Shown here: positions 49,028 through 58,392 of the stretch, piece after piece
Position numbering within the stretch: the stretch's first letter is position 1
Layout: every line of letters begins with the position of its first letter
Assembly (NCBI GenBank): GCA_963771655.1
Contig: CAVYUG010000001.1
Span: 310,001-374,000, forward strand
DNA: 64,000 nucleotides
Reading direction: 5' to 3'
From: JAWVFM01 sp963771655
GTDB lineage: Bacteria > Actinomycetota > Thermoleophilia > Solirubrobacterales > 70-9
The notes under the pieces: model-generated
Databases searched by the model: none
Seen by the model: the letters and a program-made list of their open reading frames with translations, nothing else
Told to the model about the DNA's origin: nothing
Translations under genes and position numbers: made by a program

Positions 49028-49873
49028 CTAAGAAGTCGACGAGGGCTCGTCGGTTTCCTCGACGGCCCGCTCGAGGTAGTGCTCGCGCGTCGCCGCATCG
49101 TCGAGGGTGAGCTCGCGAACGGCCCGTTCGGGGTCACCGCTTCGCATCAGCGCTTCGCCGATCAAGACGGCGTCGACGCCGATGCGCTCGAGCTCGTCGA
49201 GCTCGGCGCGGGTCGAATAGCCCGATTCCGCCACCACGGTCTTGCCGGCCGGAACGTCGGTGATCAGCCTCGAAGTCACCTCGAGGTCCACCGAGAGGTC
49301 ACGCAGGTCGCGGTTGTTGATCCCCAGCGCGTCCGCATCGAGCTCGAGCGCCCGCTCGAGATCGCCCTCGTGATGGACCTCGACGAGGCAGTCGAGGTCG
49401 AGGGCCCAGGCCTCCTCGCGAAGGGCGCGAAGCCAGTCGTCGTCGAGCGCCGCGGCGATCAGCAGCACGGCGTCGGCCCCCGCCACCGCCGCCTCGAGCA
49501 GCTGGTAGGGGTCGACGACGAAGTCCTTGCGCAGGATCGGCAGGCCACACGCCGCCCGTCCGGCCCGAAGGTCGTCGAGCGACCCGCCGAAGTTCCGCTC
49601 GTCGGTGAGGATCGAGATCGCGGCCGCACCTCCCCGTTCGTATGCCGCGAGCGTGGCTACGACGTCGGAGTCCGGCGCGATCGGGCCCCCACTCGGCGAG
49701 CGGCGCTTGAACTCCGCGATCAGGGACAGCCCCGGGCGGACGAGTGCCTCGTTGAATGGGCGACTGCCGCCACGGGTGCCGAGCTGAGCGCGAAGCTCCT
49801 CGGGGGGAACCGTCGCTCGGCGCTGATCGACGCCCGCGCGCGCGGCCTCCACGAGGTCATCGAGCCGGCTCAC
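49028..49873 (-). CDS. trpC: Indole-3-glycerol phosphate synthase
   Basis: TrpC closes the indole ring. The 281-residue TIM barrel has LSLIAEFKRRSPSGG (catalytic Lys in IAEFKRRSPS), ISILTDERNFGGS, ILRKDFVVDPYQLLEA, ALGINNRDLRDL and VAESGYSTRAEL plus VLIGEALMRSGDP. The start is GTG at 49873, overlapping the trpD stop by 4 bp. The last 30 residues (ERAVEETDEPSSTS) are an acidic tail. It is monofunctional; trpF is encoded separately. Confidence 0.97.
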   Translation of the reverse strand: MSRLDDLVEAARAGVDQRRATVPPEELRAQLGTRGGSRPFNEALVRPGLSLIAEFKRRSPSGGPIAPDSDVVATLAAYERGGAAAISILTDERNFGGSLDDLRAGRAACGLPILRKDFVVDPYQLLEAAVAGADAVLLIAAALDDDWLRALREEAWALDLDCLVEVHHEGDLERALELDADALGINNRDLRDLSVDLEVTSRLITDVPAGKTVVAESGYSTRAELDELERIGVDAVLIGEALMRSGDPERAVRELTLDDAATREHYLERAVEETDEPSSTS

Positions 49874-50910
49874 GCCGACTCCTCCTCGGCAAGCGTGCCG
49901 CTCAGCTCGACCAGCCGGTCGAGCACCGACCGTGCCGCCCCGGACGCGATCGCCTCCCGCGCGCGCTCGACGCCGCCGGCGAGGTCGTCCGCGCCGCCTC
50001 CCACCATGATCGCCGCCCCCGCGTTCAGCGCCACGACCTCGAGCGCGGGGCCCGCCTCGCCGTCGAGGACACGGCGGACCGTCGCCGCGTTCTCGGCCGG
50101 CTCACCGCCCGCCACGTCCTCGATCGCGGCCTCCGCGACCCCGACGTCGCCCGGGCTGACGAACCACTCCTCGGTTCGCCCATCCGCCACCTCGACCACA
50201 CGCGTCGCCCCCGCGTTAGTCAGCTCGTCGACGCCGTCCTCGCCGGCGACGACGAGCGCCCGCTCGCATCCCAGGCCGAGGAGCGCCTCCGCGATCGTCT
50301 CCTGGTGATGGCGGTCGGAGACGCCGAGGACCTGCCGGGTCGCACCCGCGGGGTTGGTCAGCGGGCCGAGGAAGTTGAAGACGGTGCGGACGCCGAGCTC
50401 GCGCCGCACCGGGACGACGTGCTTCATGGCCGCATGATGGCGCGGCGCGAACATGAACCCGAAGCCGATCTCGTCGATGCACGCCGCGACCTGCTCAGGG
50501 GTGAGCTCGATGCGTACCCCGAGCTCCTCGAGGACGTCGGCCGAGCCGCAGCGGCTCGTGTTCGAGCGGTTTCCGTGCTTTGCCACCGCGCACCCGGCGC
50601 CCGCGGCGACGAGGGCCGCGGTGGTCGAGATGTTGAACGTGGAGGGCCCGCCGCCGGTCCCGGCCGTGTCGACGAGGTCACCGCGGTCGCTCTTCACCGA
50701 CGCTGCCAGCCGCCGCATGGTGCGCGCCAGGCCGATCAGCTCGCCGACCGTCTCGCCCTTCGCCCTCAGCGCGATGAGGAAGGCGGCGGTCTGCACCTCG
50801 CCGCCCCGGCCCTCCATGACCTCGTCGAGCGCGGCTGAGGTGTGGTCGGCGGTCAGGTGGTCGCCCTGGCAGAGGGCCTCGATGGCGCGGGTGAGGGTTG
50901 GGTTGGGCAT
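49870..50910 (-). CDS. trpD: Anthranilate phosphoribosyltransferase
   Basis: TrpD couples anthranilate to phosphoribosyl pyrophosphate. The 346-residue protein shows the PRPP signature VDTAGTGGGPSTFNIST (D-T-x-G-T-G-G), the KHGNRSNTSRCGSADVLEELG block with the anthranilate-site residues, and GPLTNPAG. ATG at 50910 lies 9 bp after the trpG stop. It stands between trpG and trpC in the usual order. Confidence 0.97.
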   Translation of the reverse strand: MPNPTLTRAIEALCQGDHLTADHTSAALDEVMEGRGGEVQTAAFLIALRAKGETVGELIGLARTMRRLAASVKSDRGDLVDTAGTGGGPSTFNISTTAALVAAGAGCAVAKHGNRSNTSRCGSADVLEELGVRIELTPEQVAACIDEIGFGFMFAPRHHAAMKHVVPVRRELGVRTVFNFLGPLTNPAGATRQVLGVSDRHHQETIAEALLGLGCERALVVAGEDGVDELTNAGATRVVEVADGRTEEWFVSPGDVGVAEAAIEDVAGGEPAENAATVRRVLDGEAGPALEVVALNAGAAIMVGGGADDLAGGVERAREAIASGAARSVLDRLVELSGTLAEEESA

Positions 50911-50919
50911 CAGGCTCGA

Positions 50920-51486
<567 letters not shown>

Positions 51487-51493
51487 GGCTGCC

Positions 51494-53026
51494 TCAGGCC
51501 CACTCGGGCTGCGCGGCGGCGAGCTCCACGGCCCTGAACACCGCCGTCGCCTTGGCCACCGACTCGTCGTACTCGCGCGAGGGGATCGCGTCGGCGACCG
51601 TGCCGCCCCCGGCCTGCACGTGCACCTGACCGTCCTTCACCACGACCGTGCGGATGTGGATGGCCGTATCGAGGTCGCCGGTGAACGAGAGGTAGCCGAT
51701 CGCGCCTCCGTACGAGCCGCGCTTGTGGGGCTCGAGCTCGTCGATGATCTGCATTGCCCGCACCTTCGGCGCTCCCGAGAGGGTGCCGGCCGGCAGCACC
51801 GCCCGCAGGGTGTCGATGGCGTCGATGTCGTCGCGGAGCGTGCCCGAGACCTGGCTGACGATGTGGAGCACGTGCGAGTACGTCTCGACGACCATCAGCT
51901 CCTCGACCTTGACCGTGCCGTACTCGCACACCCGCCCGAGGTCGTTGCGTCCGAGATCGACGAGCATCACGTGCTCCGCGCGCTCCTTGGGGTCGGCGAG
52001 CAGGGCCTCGGCGTTCCGGCGGTCCTCCTCCTCGCTGGCGCCGCGCGGGTAGGTGCCAGCGATCGGCCGGGTCTCGACGCGGCGGCCGCTGACGGTCACG
52101 AGCGGCTCGGGGGAGGCACCGGCGATCTGGAAGTCGTCGAAGTCGAGGAAGTACATGTAGGGCGAGGGGTTCACGGTCCGAAGCGCCCGGTAAACCGACA
52201 GCGCATCGACCGAGGCCGGCGCCGAGAATCGCTGCGACGGCACCACCTGGAAAGCGTCGCCGGCGCGGACGTACTCGATCACGCGCTCGACGTTGGCCTC
52301 GAACCGCTCCCGGCTCATGTTCGACTCGAAACGGGGCGCTTCGGCTGGGACGCCGGGCGGTGGCGCCGGGACCGGGCCCCGCAGCCGCTCGCGCGCGTCC
52401 TCGATCGTGGCGATTGCGCACTCGTAGGCCTGATCGATCTCGACGCCGTCGCCCGTCATCGCGTACGCGATGACGGTCAACTCGTGACGCATGTGGTCGA
52501 ACGCCACCAGCGCCTCGGAGATGATCAGCGCCATGTCGGGAAGGCCGACGGGGTCCGGGTTCGGCTCGCCGAGTGGCTCTACGGTGCGAACGAGGTCGTA
52601 GCCGAAGAATCCGACCGCGCCGCCCGCGAAGGGCGGCAGCCCATCGAGCCGGGCGACCGCGTACGCGCCGAGGTGCTCGCGGAGCGCCGCGTAGGGGTCC
52701 GGCGCGTCGCTCGAGGAATCCGGCTCGTCGCCGCCGCGGGGCTCGGCGCCGCGCCATTCGGACAGCTTGCCCGCGCTCCAGCGCAGCACGCTTCGAGGAC
52801 GGAAGCCGATGAACGAGTAGCGCCCGAGCCGGCCCTGCTCCGCAGACTCCAGGAGGAAGGCCGGCACGCCAGGCTCGCGTAGCTTCAGGAAGGCCGATAC
52901 GGGCGTCTCGCAATCGTCGAGGAACGACGCCCGGACGGGGATCGCGTTGGCCTCGCGGGCGAGCTCGCGCGCCGCCTCGAGGTCGGGCTCCACCCGCACG
53001 GCGCCGCTAGCCGGCGCGACGGCCAT
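51494..53026 (-). CDS. trpE: Anthranilate synthase component I
   Basis: TrpE makes anthranilate from chorismate. In 510 residues it shows the regulatory LLES motif FLLESAEQGRLGRYSFIGF (Trp feedback site), the chorismate-utilising core VPSQRFSAPASV, SPEPLVTVSGRRVETRPIAGT and, later, LPAGTLSGAPKVRAMQIIDELE and GAIGYLSF. ATG at 53026 lies within the end of hisIE. Being the first dedicated step, it is the expected control point; no leader peptide or T-box is visible upstream. Confidence 0.97.
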   Translation of the reverse strand: MAVAPASGAVRVEPDLEAARELAREANAIPVRASFLDDCETPVSAFLKLREPGVPAFLLESAEQGRLGRYSFIGFRPRSVLRWSAGKLSEWRGAEPRGGDEPDSSSDAPDPYAALREHLGAYAVARLDGLPPFAGGAVGFFGYDLVRTVEPLGEPNPDPVGLPDMALIISEALVAFDHMRHELTVIAYAMTGDGVEIDQAYECAIATIEDARERLRGPVPAPPPGVPAEAPRFESNMSRERFEANVERVIEYVRAGDAFQVVPSQRFSAPASVDALSVYRALRTVNPSPYMYFLDFDDFQIAGASPEPLVTVSGRRVETRPIAGTYPRGASEEEDRRNAEALLADPKERAEHVMLVDLGRNDLGRVCEYGTVKVEELMVVETYSHVLHIVSQVSGTLRDDIDAIDTLRAVLPAGTLSGAPKVRAMQIIDELEPHKRGSYGGAIGYLSFTGDLDTAIHIRTVVVKDGQVHVQAGGGTVADAIPSREYDESVAKATAVFRAVELAAAQPEWA

Positions 53027-53666
53027 TGAGGACCTCCATCGCGCCGCTGAGGTCGAGACCGCGCGTCCGGACGAGCACGGCTAGGTGATACAGGACGTCG
53101 GCGGCCTCCTCCGCGACCCTCTGCTCCGACTCTCCCACCGCGGCGTCCACGACCTCCCCGGCCTCCTCCCGAACCTTCTCGCCGGCTCGGCCCGGATCGG
53201 AGAGAAGGTCGACGGTATACGAGCCCGCCGGTCGCTCGCGGTCGCGATCCGCGATGACTCGCTCGAGCACACCGAGTGCCTCGAACGGCGCCGGCGCTGG
53301 CTCCCCGGCCACCCCCGGACCGTCCTGTACGGGGTCCGCGGCCCCACCCACTTCGCGGTAGAAGCAGCCCCGCTCGCCCGTGTGGCACGCGGGCCCCGCC
53401 GGCTCGACGAGTGCGAGCACGGCGTCGCAATCGCAGTCGTAGCGGAGGCCTCGTAGGCGCTGGACGTTTCCGGAGGTCTCGCCCTTGTGCCAGAGCACCC
53501 CGCGCGAGCGGCTGAAGAAGTGCATCTCCCCCGTGGCGCGGCTGCGCTCGAGCGCCTCGGCGTTCACGTAGGCGAGCATCAGCACCTCGCCGGTGCTGCA
53601 GTCCTGGACGACGCAGGGCGCCAGGCCACGCTCGTCGTAGCGAATCCCCTGCTCTCCGGCGTTCAT
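53007..53666 (-). CDS. hisI: Bifunctional phosphoribosyl-AMP cyclohydrolase / phosphoribosyl-ATP pyrophosphatase
   Basis: The 219-residue protein is a fusion of HisI (residues 1-115, VVQDCSTGEVLMLAYVNAEAL, HFFSRSRGVLWHKGETSGN, and the metal-binding DCDCD with a later Cys pair) with HisE (about 130-219, LERVIADRDRERPAGSYTVDLL, KVREEAGEVVDAAVGE, EEAADVLYHLAVL). It performs steps two and three of histidine synthesis. Other his genes are not in the window. It overlaps trpE by 20 bp, tying histidine and tryptophan synthesis to one transcript; both use PRPP. Confidence 0.95.
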   Translation of the reverse strand: MNAGEQGIRYDERGLAPCVVQDCSTGEVLMLAYVNAEALERSRATGEMHFFSRSRGVLWHKGETSGNVQRLRGLRYDCDCDAVLALVEPAGPACHTGERGCFYREVGGAADPVQDGPGVAGEPAPAPFEALGVLERVIADRDRERPAGSYTVDLLSDPGRAGEKVREEAGEVVDAAVGESEQRVAEEAADVLYHLAVLVRTRGLDLSGAMEVLNGRRAG

Positions 53667-53705
53667 CGGGCGGAGTTTACGGACGGTGTTCCGCCCCGAG
53701 ACGCT

Positions 53706-55583
53706 CTACCGGAGGGTCTCGCGCGGCGACGAAACGCGCGGTGCCACGTGGCGAGCGGGATCGAAGAAGACGTGGCGCGATCGACCCGCGCGCTTCGCTT
53801 CGTACATCGCCGCGTCGGCGGCGGCGAGGAGATCGTCGCCGTCGAGCTCGGGATCGTTGCTGATGACGATCCCGGTGCTCGCCGCGAGCGTCACGTCGAG
53901 CCCGTGGATCTGCAACGGCTTCGCAAGCGATGCGTCGATCCGCCGGGCTATCGACTCGATGGTCGGCTGGTCGACGTTCTCGCAGAGCACCACGAACTCG
54001 TCGCCGCCGAAGCGGGCCACCGTATCGCTCGGCCGCAGCACGGCGCTCAGCCGCCCGGCAGCCTCGGCGAGGAGCCTGTCGCCCGCTTCGTGTCCGAGCC
54101 TGTCGTTCACGTCCTTGAACCCGTCGAGGTCGACGAACAAAAGCGCGAGCGCGCCGCCGCGTCGCAGACGCGCGCGTGCGAGAAGCATCCGGTCGGCGAA
54201 CAGCGAGCGGTTGGGAAGCCCGGTCAGCGGGTCGTGCATCGCCTGGTGCGAGAGCCGCGCCTCCGCGGCCTTGCGCTCGGTGATGTCCTGCATCTGCGAG
54301 ATCAGGCACACGAGCCCGCCGTGCTCGTCACGAACCGCGGAGACATTGAGGTTGATCCAGACCGTATGGCCCTCGGCGTGGATGTACCGCTTCTCCGTCG
54401 CGTAGCGCTCACGCCCCCCGCCGAGCATCTGCTCGAAGGCGGTGACCTCCGCATTCAGGTCATCGGGATGGGTGATCTCCGAAAAGGTCATCGTCGTCAG
54501 CCTCGAAACCGGATAGCCCGTGATATCCGCAAGCGCCTGGTTCACACGCTGCCAGCGCCCGTCGCGCCCGACCAGCGCCATGCCGACGCCGGCATCGTCG
54601 AACGCGCGGCGGAACCGCTCCTCCGCGTCGCGCAGCGCCCTGTCGCCCTCGCTGCGAGCCGAGATGTCGTGAAGGAATGCGTTGAACACATAGCCCTCCT
54701 CGTTCTCGGACCTGAGCGCCGAGATCGAGATCTCCACCGGGAACTCCCGCCCGTCGCGGCGCAGCGCCTGCACCTCTCGCCGCGGACCGACCATCCACCC
54801 CTCCCCGGAGCGCAGGAAGCGGCGAAGCCCCTGGCGGTGGCTCGCCCGAAGGCGGCGGGGAATGATCACCTCCTCGAGCGGAACCCCCATCACCTCCTCG
54901 CGGCGCCACCCGAAGTCGCGCTCGGCCTGGCTGTTCCAGTCGACTATGAGCCCCTCCGAGTCCATCGAGATGAACGTCTCGTTGGCCGTCTCGAGTACGG
55001 AGCGGTGTCGCGCGGCGAGCTTTCGCACCTCGGCGACGAGCTTTCGCACCGTGTACCCCACCACCCATGCCACCAGCAACCACAGGATCGCCCGGAAGAG
55101 CTCCGTCTTCAGGGGATATCCGTCGGCGGTGCCGACCAGCGGTGGTATCGCGAGGGTGAGAAATCCGGCCGCGAGGGCGACCGCGAACTGCCTCGACGTC
55201 CCGTAGAGAGCGAGCCAGAGAACGGGCATGAGAACCAGCGCGTTGATGACCGAGGCGCCACCCCCCGCCGCGTCCCTCAGAAGGCCGGCGACGGCGAAGA
55301 AGGCGAGCGGTGGCAACGCCTGAAGAAACGCCGGAAGGCGCGCCCAGGGGACCGTGACGGCGAGGGCGAAGTCGAGCGCGGTGATTAGGGCGGCGAGCAG
55401 TAGCTCGGGCTCGCTGTCGTCCGTGCCGAGGACCGCCACGGCGGCGATCGCCGCCACGGCGACGAGCATGAACGGCGCCAGCCTCGCGATGATGCGATCG
55501 CCCTCTAACGGCCGCCCCCCGAGGTACCCCTCCCGCAGCAGGTGCGGCGAAACGATGCTCGGACTCGAGCTCTGTGTGGGCAA
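53706..55583 (-). CDS. Membrane diguanylate cyclase with two PAS domains
   Basis: The 625-residue protein has six hydrophobic helices (about 35-190), then two PAS domains (about 200-315 with IVDWNSQAERDFGWRREEVMG, and about 325-440 with MALVGRDGRWQRVNQALADITGY plus the PAC motif LICLISQMQDITERK), then a GGDEF domain (about 450-615). The active-site loop FGGDEFVVL is intact (near residue 527), and RPSD five residues before it is the inhibitory I-site. So it should make cyclic di-GMP with product inhibition, sensing via PAS. TTG at 55583. No EAL domain is attached. Confidence 0.92.
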   Translation of the reverse strand: MPTQSSSPSIVSPHLLREGYLGGRPLEGDRIIARLAPFMLVAVAAIAAVAVLGTDDSEPELLLAALITALDFALAVTVPWARLPAFLQALPPLAFFAVAGLLRDAAGGGASVINALVLMPVLWLALYGTSRQFAVALAAGFLTLAIPPLVGTADGYPLKTELFRAILWLLVAWVVGYTVRKLVAEVRKLAARHRSVLETANETFISMDSEGLIVDWNSQAERDFGWRREEVMGVPLEEVIIPRRLRASHRQGLRRFLRSGEGWMVGPRREVQALRRDGREFPVEISISALRSENEEGYVFNAFLHDISARSEGDRALRDAEERFRRAFDDAGVGMALVGRDGRWQRVNQALADITGYPVSRLTTMTFSEITHPDDLNAEVTAFEQMLGGGRERYATEKRYIHAEGHTVWINLNVSAVRDEHGGLVCLISQMQDITERKAAEARLSHQAMHDPLTGLPNRSLFADRMLLARARLRRGGALALLFVDLDGFKDVNDRLGHEAGDRLLAEAAGRLSAVLRPSDTVARFGGDEFVVLCENVDQPTIESIARRIDASLAKPLQIHGLDVTLAASTGIVISNDPELDGDDLLAAADAAMYEAKRAGRSRHVFFDPARHVAPRVSSPRETLR

Positions 55584-55677
55584 ATGGGACTTCCCTGCGG
55601 CGGAGATCGACTCGACCGATTTATCGACCCCGGGCCGCCGGAGCTGAATACTCCGTTGTAGGTATTTCCTCCACCCC

Positions 55678-55731
55678 GGAAGGAGACATTAGGAGGGAAG
55701 GAGACATTAGGAGGGAAGGAGACATTAGGAG
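55678..55731. repeat. Three perfect copies of an 18-bp unit between era and the cyclase gene
   Basis: GGAAGGAGACATTAGGAG repeats head to tail three times, at 55678-55695, 55696-55713 and 55714-55731, immediately after the era stop (leftward gene) and 94 bp or more upstream of the diguanylate cyclase start. Each unit contains GGAAGGAG and GGAG, purine-rich Shine-Dalgarno-like strings on the + strand, so the leftward RNA carries matching CTCC motifs. Confidence 0.9.
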
Positions 55732-55734
55732 CTT

Positions 55735-56637
55735 TCAGTCGATCCCGAGCCGGTCCAGCAGCCCTGAGTCGCGCCGCCAGTGCTCCCGAACGCGGACCCG
55801 GAGATCGAGGAAGACGCGGGCCCCGAGCTCGCGCTCGAGCTCCCGGCGCGCCGCGGTGCCGACGTCGCGGATCATCTGGCCGCCGCGCCCGATCAGGATT
55901 CCCTTCTGCGACGGCGTTTCGACCCAGATCTGCGCGCGCACATCGATCAGGTCGTCGTCGCGGGGGCTGATGTCGGTGACGCTCACCTCGACAGCGTGCG
56001 GCACCTCCTCGCGAGTCCGCCTCAGCACCTGCTCGCGAATGAGCTCCGCGAGGTGCACCTCGCTCGCCTCGTCGACGCGAGTCTCGGGCGGATACGCGAA
56101 CGGCGCATCTGGGACCCTCTCGACGAGGGCGGCAACGAGTGGCTCGAGGCCGGATCCCGTCCGCGCGCTCACGGGGAAGACCTCCTGTACGCCCTCGAGC
56201 TCGGCGGCGGCCGCGAGGGCGGTGACGGCGGCCGGTCGTCCCAACAGGTCGCACTTGTTGACGGCGCAGATGACCGGTGTCGCCGCCTCCCCGCGCTGGG
56301 CGGCGAGCAGGTTGCGCGCGATGAAGCGATCACCCGGGCCGATGCCCTGTTCGCCGTTCACGACGAGCACCGCGACGTCGGAGCCGGCAAGCTCACGCTC
56401 GACCCGGCGCTGCATCCGCTCAGTGAGCGAATCGCGCGGGCGCTGGACTCCGGGAAGGTCCACGATCACGAGCTGCGATCCGGCGGCCTCGTCGGTGGCG
56501 ATGCCCCGGACCGCCCGGCGGGTGGTCTGCGGCCGCTCGGAGACGATCGCGACCTTGGCGCCGACGATGGCGTTGGCGAGGGTGGACTTGCCCACGTTCG
56601 GGCGGCCCGCCAGCCCCACGAACCCCGAGCGCGTCAC
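55735..56637 (-). CDS. era: GTPase Era
   Basis: Era is a GTPase that helps mature 16S rRNA and the small subunit. The 300-residue protein has G1 GRPNVGKSTLANAI, G3 VDLPGVQ, G4 NKCDLL, the switch region VSERPQTTRRAVRGI, and a C-terminal KH domain with SQKGILIGRGGQMIRDVG. GTG at 56637 overlaps the ybeY stop by 4 bp. It is the last gene of the heat-shock/RNA-processing operon. Confidence 0.97.
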   Translation of the reverse strand: MTRSGFVGLAGRPNVGKSTLANAIVGAKVAIVSERPQTTRRAVRGIATDEAAGSQLVIVDLPGVQRPRDSLTERMQRRVERELAGSDVAVLVVNGEQGIGPGDRFIARNLLAAQRGEAATPVICAVNKCDLLGRPAAVTALAAAAELEGVQEVFPVSARTGSGLEPLVAALVERVPDAPFAYPPETRVDEASEVHLAELIREQVLRRTREEVPHAVEVSVTDISPRDDDLIDVRAQIWVETPSQKGILIGRGGQMIRDVGTAARRELERELGARVFLDLRVRVREHWRRDSGLLDRLGID

Positions 56638-57002
56638 CGGACGAGCCTCGCCATCACCTCGTCCTGGACCGCGAGCATCTCACCCTCGTCGCTCTCGTGG
56701 TCGTAGCCACAGAGGTGGAGCGTCCCGTGGACCGCGGCTTCCTGGAGGTCCGATGTGTGGTCCGGGCAGATGACCACGTCGCCGAGCTCGCGCGGACCGG
56801 CCACCTCGGTGGCGCCGTCCAAGGGGAAGGCCAGCACATCGGTGGGGCTGTCCTTGGCGCGGTGATCGCGGTTCAGCTCGCGGATCTGGTCGGCATCGAC
56901 GAGCTGGACGCCCAGGTGCCCGTCGTCGATGCCAGCCGCCTCGAGCGCGCCGGCGACGGCCACCCGAAGCTCGGCGGGGACGTCGCCGAGGTCGACGGTC
57001 AA
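56634..57002 (-). CDS. ybeY: Endoribonuclease YbeY
   Basis: YbeY is a zinc-dependent endoribonuclease involved in 16S rRNA 3' processing and ribosome quality control. The 122-residue protein has the metal motif HGTLHLCGYDHE (three His) and the helix ELNRDHRAKDSPTDVLAFPL of the family, with GDVVIC just after. TTG at 57002 overlaps the phoH stop (TTGA); ybeY and era overlap the other way (GTGA). The order phoH-ybeY-era is widely conserved. Confidence 0.96.
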   Translation of the reverse strand: MTVDLGDVPAELRVAVAGALEAAGIDDGHLGVQLVDADQIRELNRDHRAKDSPTDVLAFPLDGATEVAGPRELGDVVICPDHTSDLQEAAVHGTLHLCGYDHESDEGEMLAVQDEVMARLVR

Positions 57003-57958
57003 CCGCGGTCCTGCTCCGCCCGCCGCTCGTAGTCCCCGTACGCCGCAACGATGCGCTGAACGAGCTGATGCCGCACCACGTCCTCCCCGCCAAACCGCAC
57101 GAAGCTCACGTCCTCGACCTCGGAGAGGATCTCGCCGACCACAACGAGCCCCGATCGCTGATCGCGTGGAAGATCGATCTGGGTGACGTCCCCCGTCACC
57201 ACCATTCGTGAGCCGAAGCCCAGCCTCGTCAGGAACATCTTCATCTGCTCCGGGCTCGTGTTCTGCGCCTCGTCGAGGATGACGAAGGAGTCATTGACGG
57301 TCCGCCCCCGCATGAAGGCCAGCGGCGCGACCTCGATGATCCCGCGATCGAAGTACGTGGCGACTCGGTCGGGGTCGAGCATGTCGTACAGGGCGTCGAA
57401 GAGTGGGCGGAGGTAGGGGTCGACCTTCGCCTGGATGTCCCCGGGAAGAAAGCCGAGGCGCTCGCCCGCCTCGACCGCTGGACGCGTGAGGATGATGCGG
57501 CTCACCTCCTTGGCGTCGAGGGCCGCGACGGCCATCGCCACCGCGAGAAAGGTCTTCCCGGTGCCCGCGGGGCCGATGCCGAAGGTCACGGTGTGGTGCC
57601 GGATCGAGTCGACGTACCGCTTTTGGTTGACGGTCTTCGGCGCGATCTTGATGCCGCGGTGGCGCCAGATCACGTCGCCGAGAATCGTCGCCGGCTCCTC
57701 GTCGGCAGCGACCGCGCCAGAGACCGAGCCGACCGTGCCCGGGCTCAGCTCGTGGCCCCGCTCGACCAGGCCGACGAGCTCCTCCACCACCGCCTGGGCG
57801 TCAGCGACCTCGGTGTCGGGACCGTCGAGAGTCAGCAGGTTGCCGCGGAGGTAGAGCTCGCACCCAAGTCGCTCCTCGAGCTCGCGGAGAACCACGTCCT
57901 CGGCGCCGGCGAGCCCCGCGGCCACCTCGTTGTCGAGGGTCAGCTGGAAGCGGCTCAC
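56999..57958 (-). CDS. phoH: PhoH-family ATPase
   Basis: The 319-residue protein has an N-terminal KH-like segment (about 1-90) then the PhoH domain: GIGPAGTGKTFLAVAMAV (Walker A), ILTRPAVEAGERLGFLPGD, AFMRGRTVNDSFVILDEAQN (Walker B) and VVTGDVTQIDLP. PhoH proteins are helicase-like ATPases associated with RNA processing, next to ybeY in most bacteria. GTG at 57958 overlaps yqeY by 4 bp. Name by similarity; the phosphate-starvation link known from E. coli need not hold. Confidence 0.95.
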   Translation of the reverse strand: MSRFQLTLDNEVAAGLAGAEDVVLRELEERLGCELYLRGNLLTLDGPDTEVADAQAVVEELVGLVERGHELSPGTVGSVSGAVAADEEPATILGDVIWRHRGIKIAPKTVNQKRYVDSIRHHTVTFGIGPAGTGKTFLAVAMAVAALDAKEVSRIILTRPAVEAGERLGFLPGDIQAKVDPYLRPLFDALYDMLDPDRVATYFDRGIIEVAPLAFMRGRTVNDSFVILDEAQNTSPEQMKMFLTRLGFGSRMVVTGDVTQIDLPRDQRSGLVVVGEILSEVEDVSFVRFGGEDVVRHQLVQRIVAAYGDYERRAEQDRG

Positions 57959-58392
57959 GCGCCCTGAGCCAGGCGTGCGCGCACCGCCTCGCTCACCCGC
58001 TTTCCGTCGGCGCGGCCGTCGAGCTTCGGCATCACGGCCCCCATCACCTTGCCCATGTCGGCGGGGGCGGTGGCGCCAACCGCAGCGACCGCCTCGTCGA
58101 CCGCTCGGTCGACCTCCTCGTCGGAGAGCTCGTCAGGGAGGTATTCCTCGATGAGCGCCGCCTCGCGCTCCTCGCTGCCCGCCCTCTCCTCGTTGCCCGC
58201 GGACCGGTAGGCCTCCGCCGCTTCAACGCGGCGCTTGCGCTCCCGCCGAAGGACCGCGGTCTCGTCGTCGTTCCCGGCCTTCGCCTCCTGCTGGAGCGCG
58301 TTCACGACCAGGCGCAGCGCGCCGACGCGATCACGCTCGCCCGCCTTCATCGCGGTCCGAACATCGCCCTGGATCTGGTCGAGGATGGTCAT
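57955..58392 (-). CDS. yqeY: GatB/YqeY domain-containing protein
   Basis: A 145-residue protein matching YqeY: ILDQIQGDVRTAMKAGERDRVGALRLV at the start, RKRRVEAAEAYRSAG, AALIEEYLPDELSDEEVDRAV, ADMGKVMGAVMPKL and GRADGKRVSEAVRARL. It corresponds to the tail domain of GatB, the tRNA amidotransferase subunit, but works as a stand-alone protein of unknown role, probably tRNA-binding. Start ATG 58392 overlaps the murI stop (ATGA). Confidence 0.92.
   Translation of the reverse strand: MTILDQIQGDVRTAMKAGERDRVGALRLVVNALQQEAKAGNDDETAVLRRERKRRVEAAEAYRSAGNEERAGSEEREAALIEEYLPDELSDEEVDRAVDEAVAAVGATAPADMGKVMGAVMPKLDGRADGKRVSEAVRARLAQGA

Noticed and set aside
53027..53170. Trp leader peptide or T-box before trpE
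   Set aside because: trpE starts inside hisIE; there is no room for a leader and no tandem Trp codons or T-box-like sequence.
55584..55677. Small gene in the era-cyclase gap
   Set aside because: No frame there has a ribosome site or plausible composition beyond the repeat.
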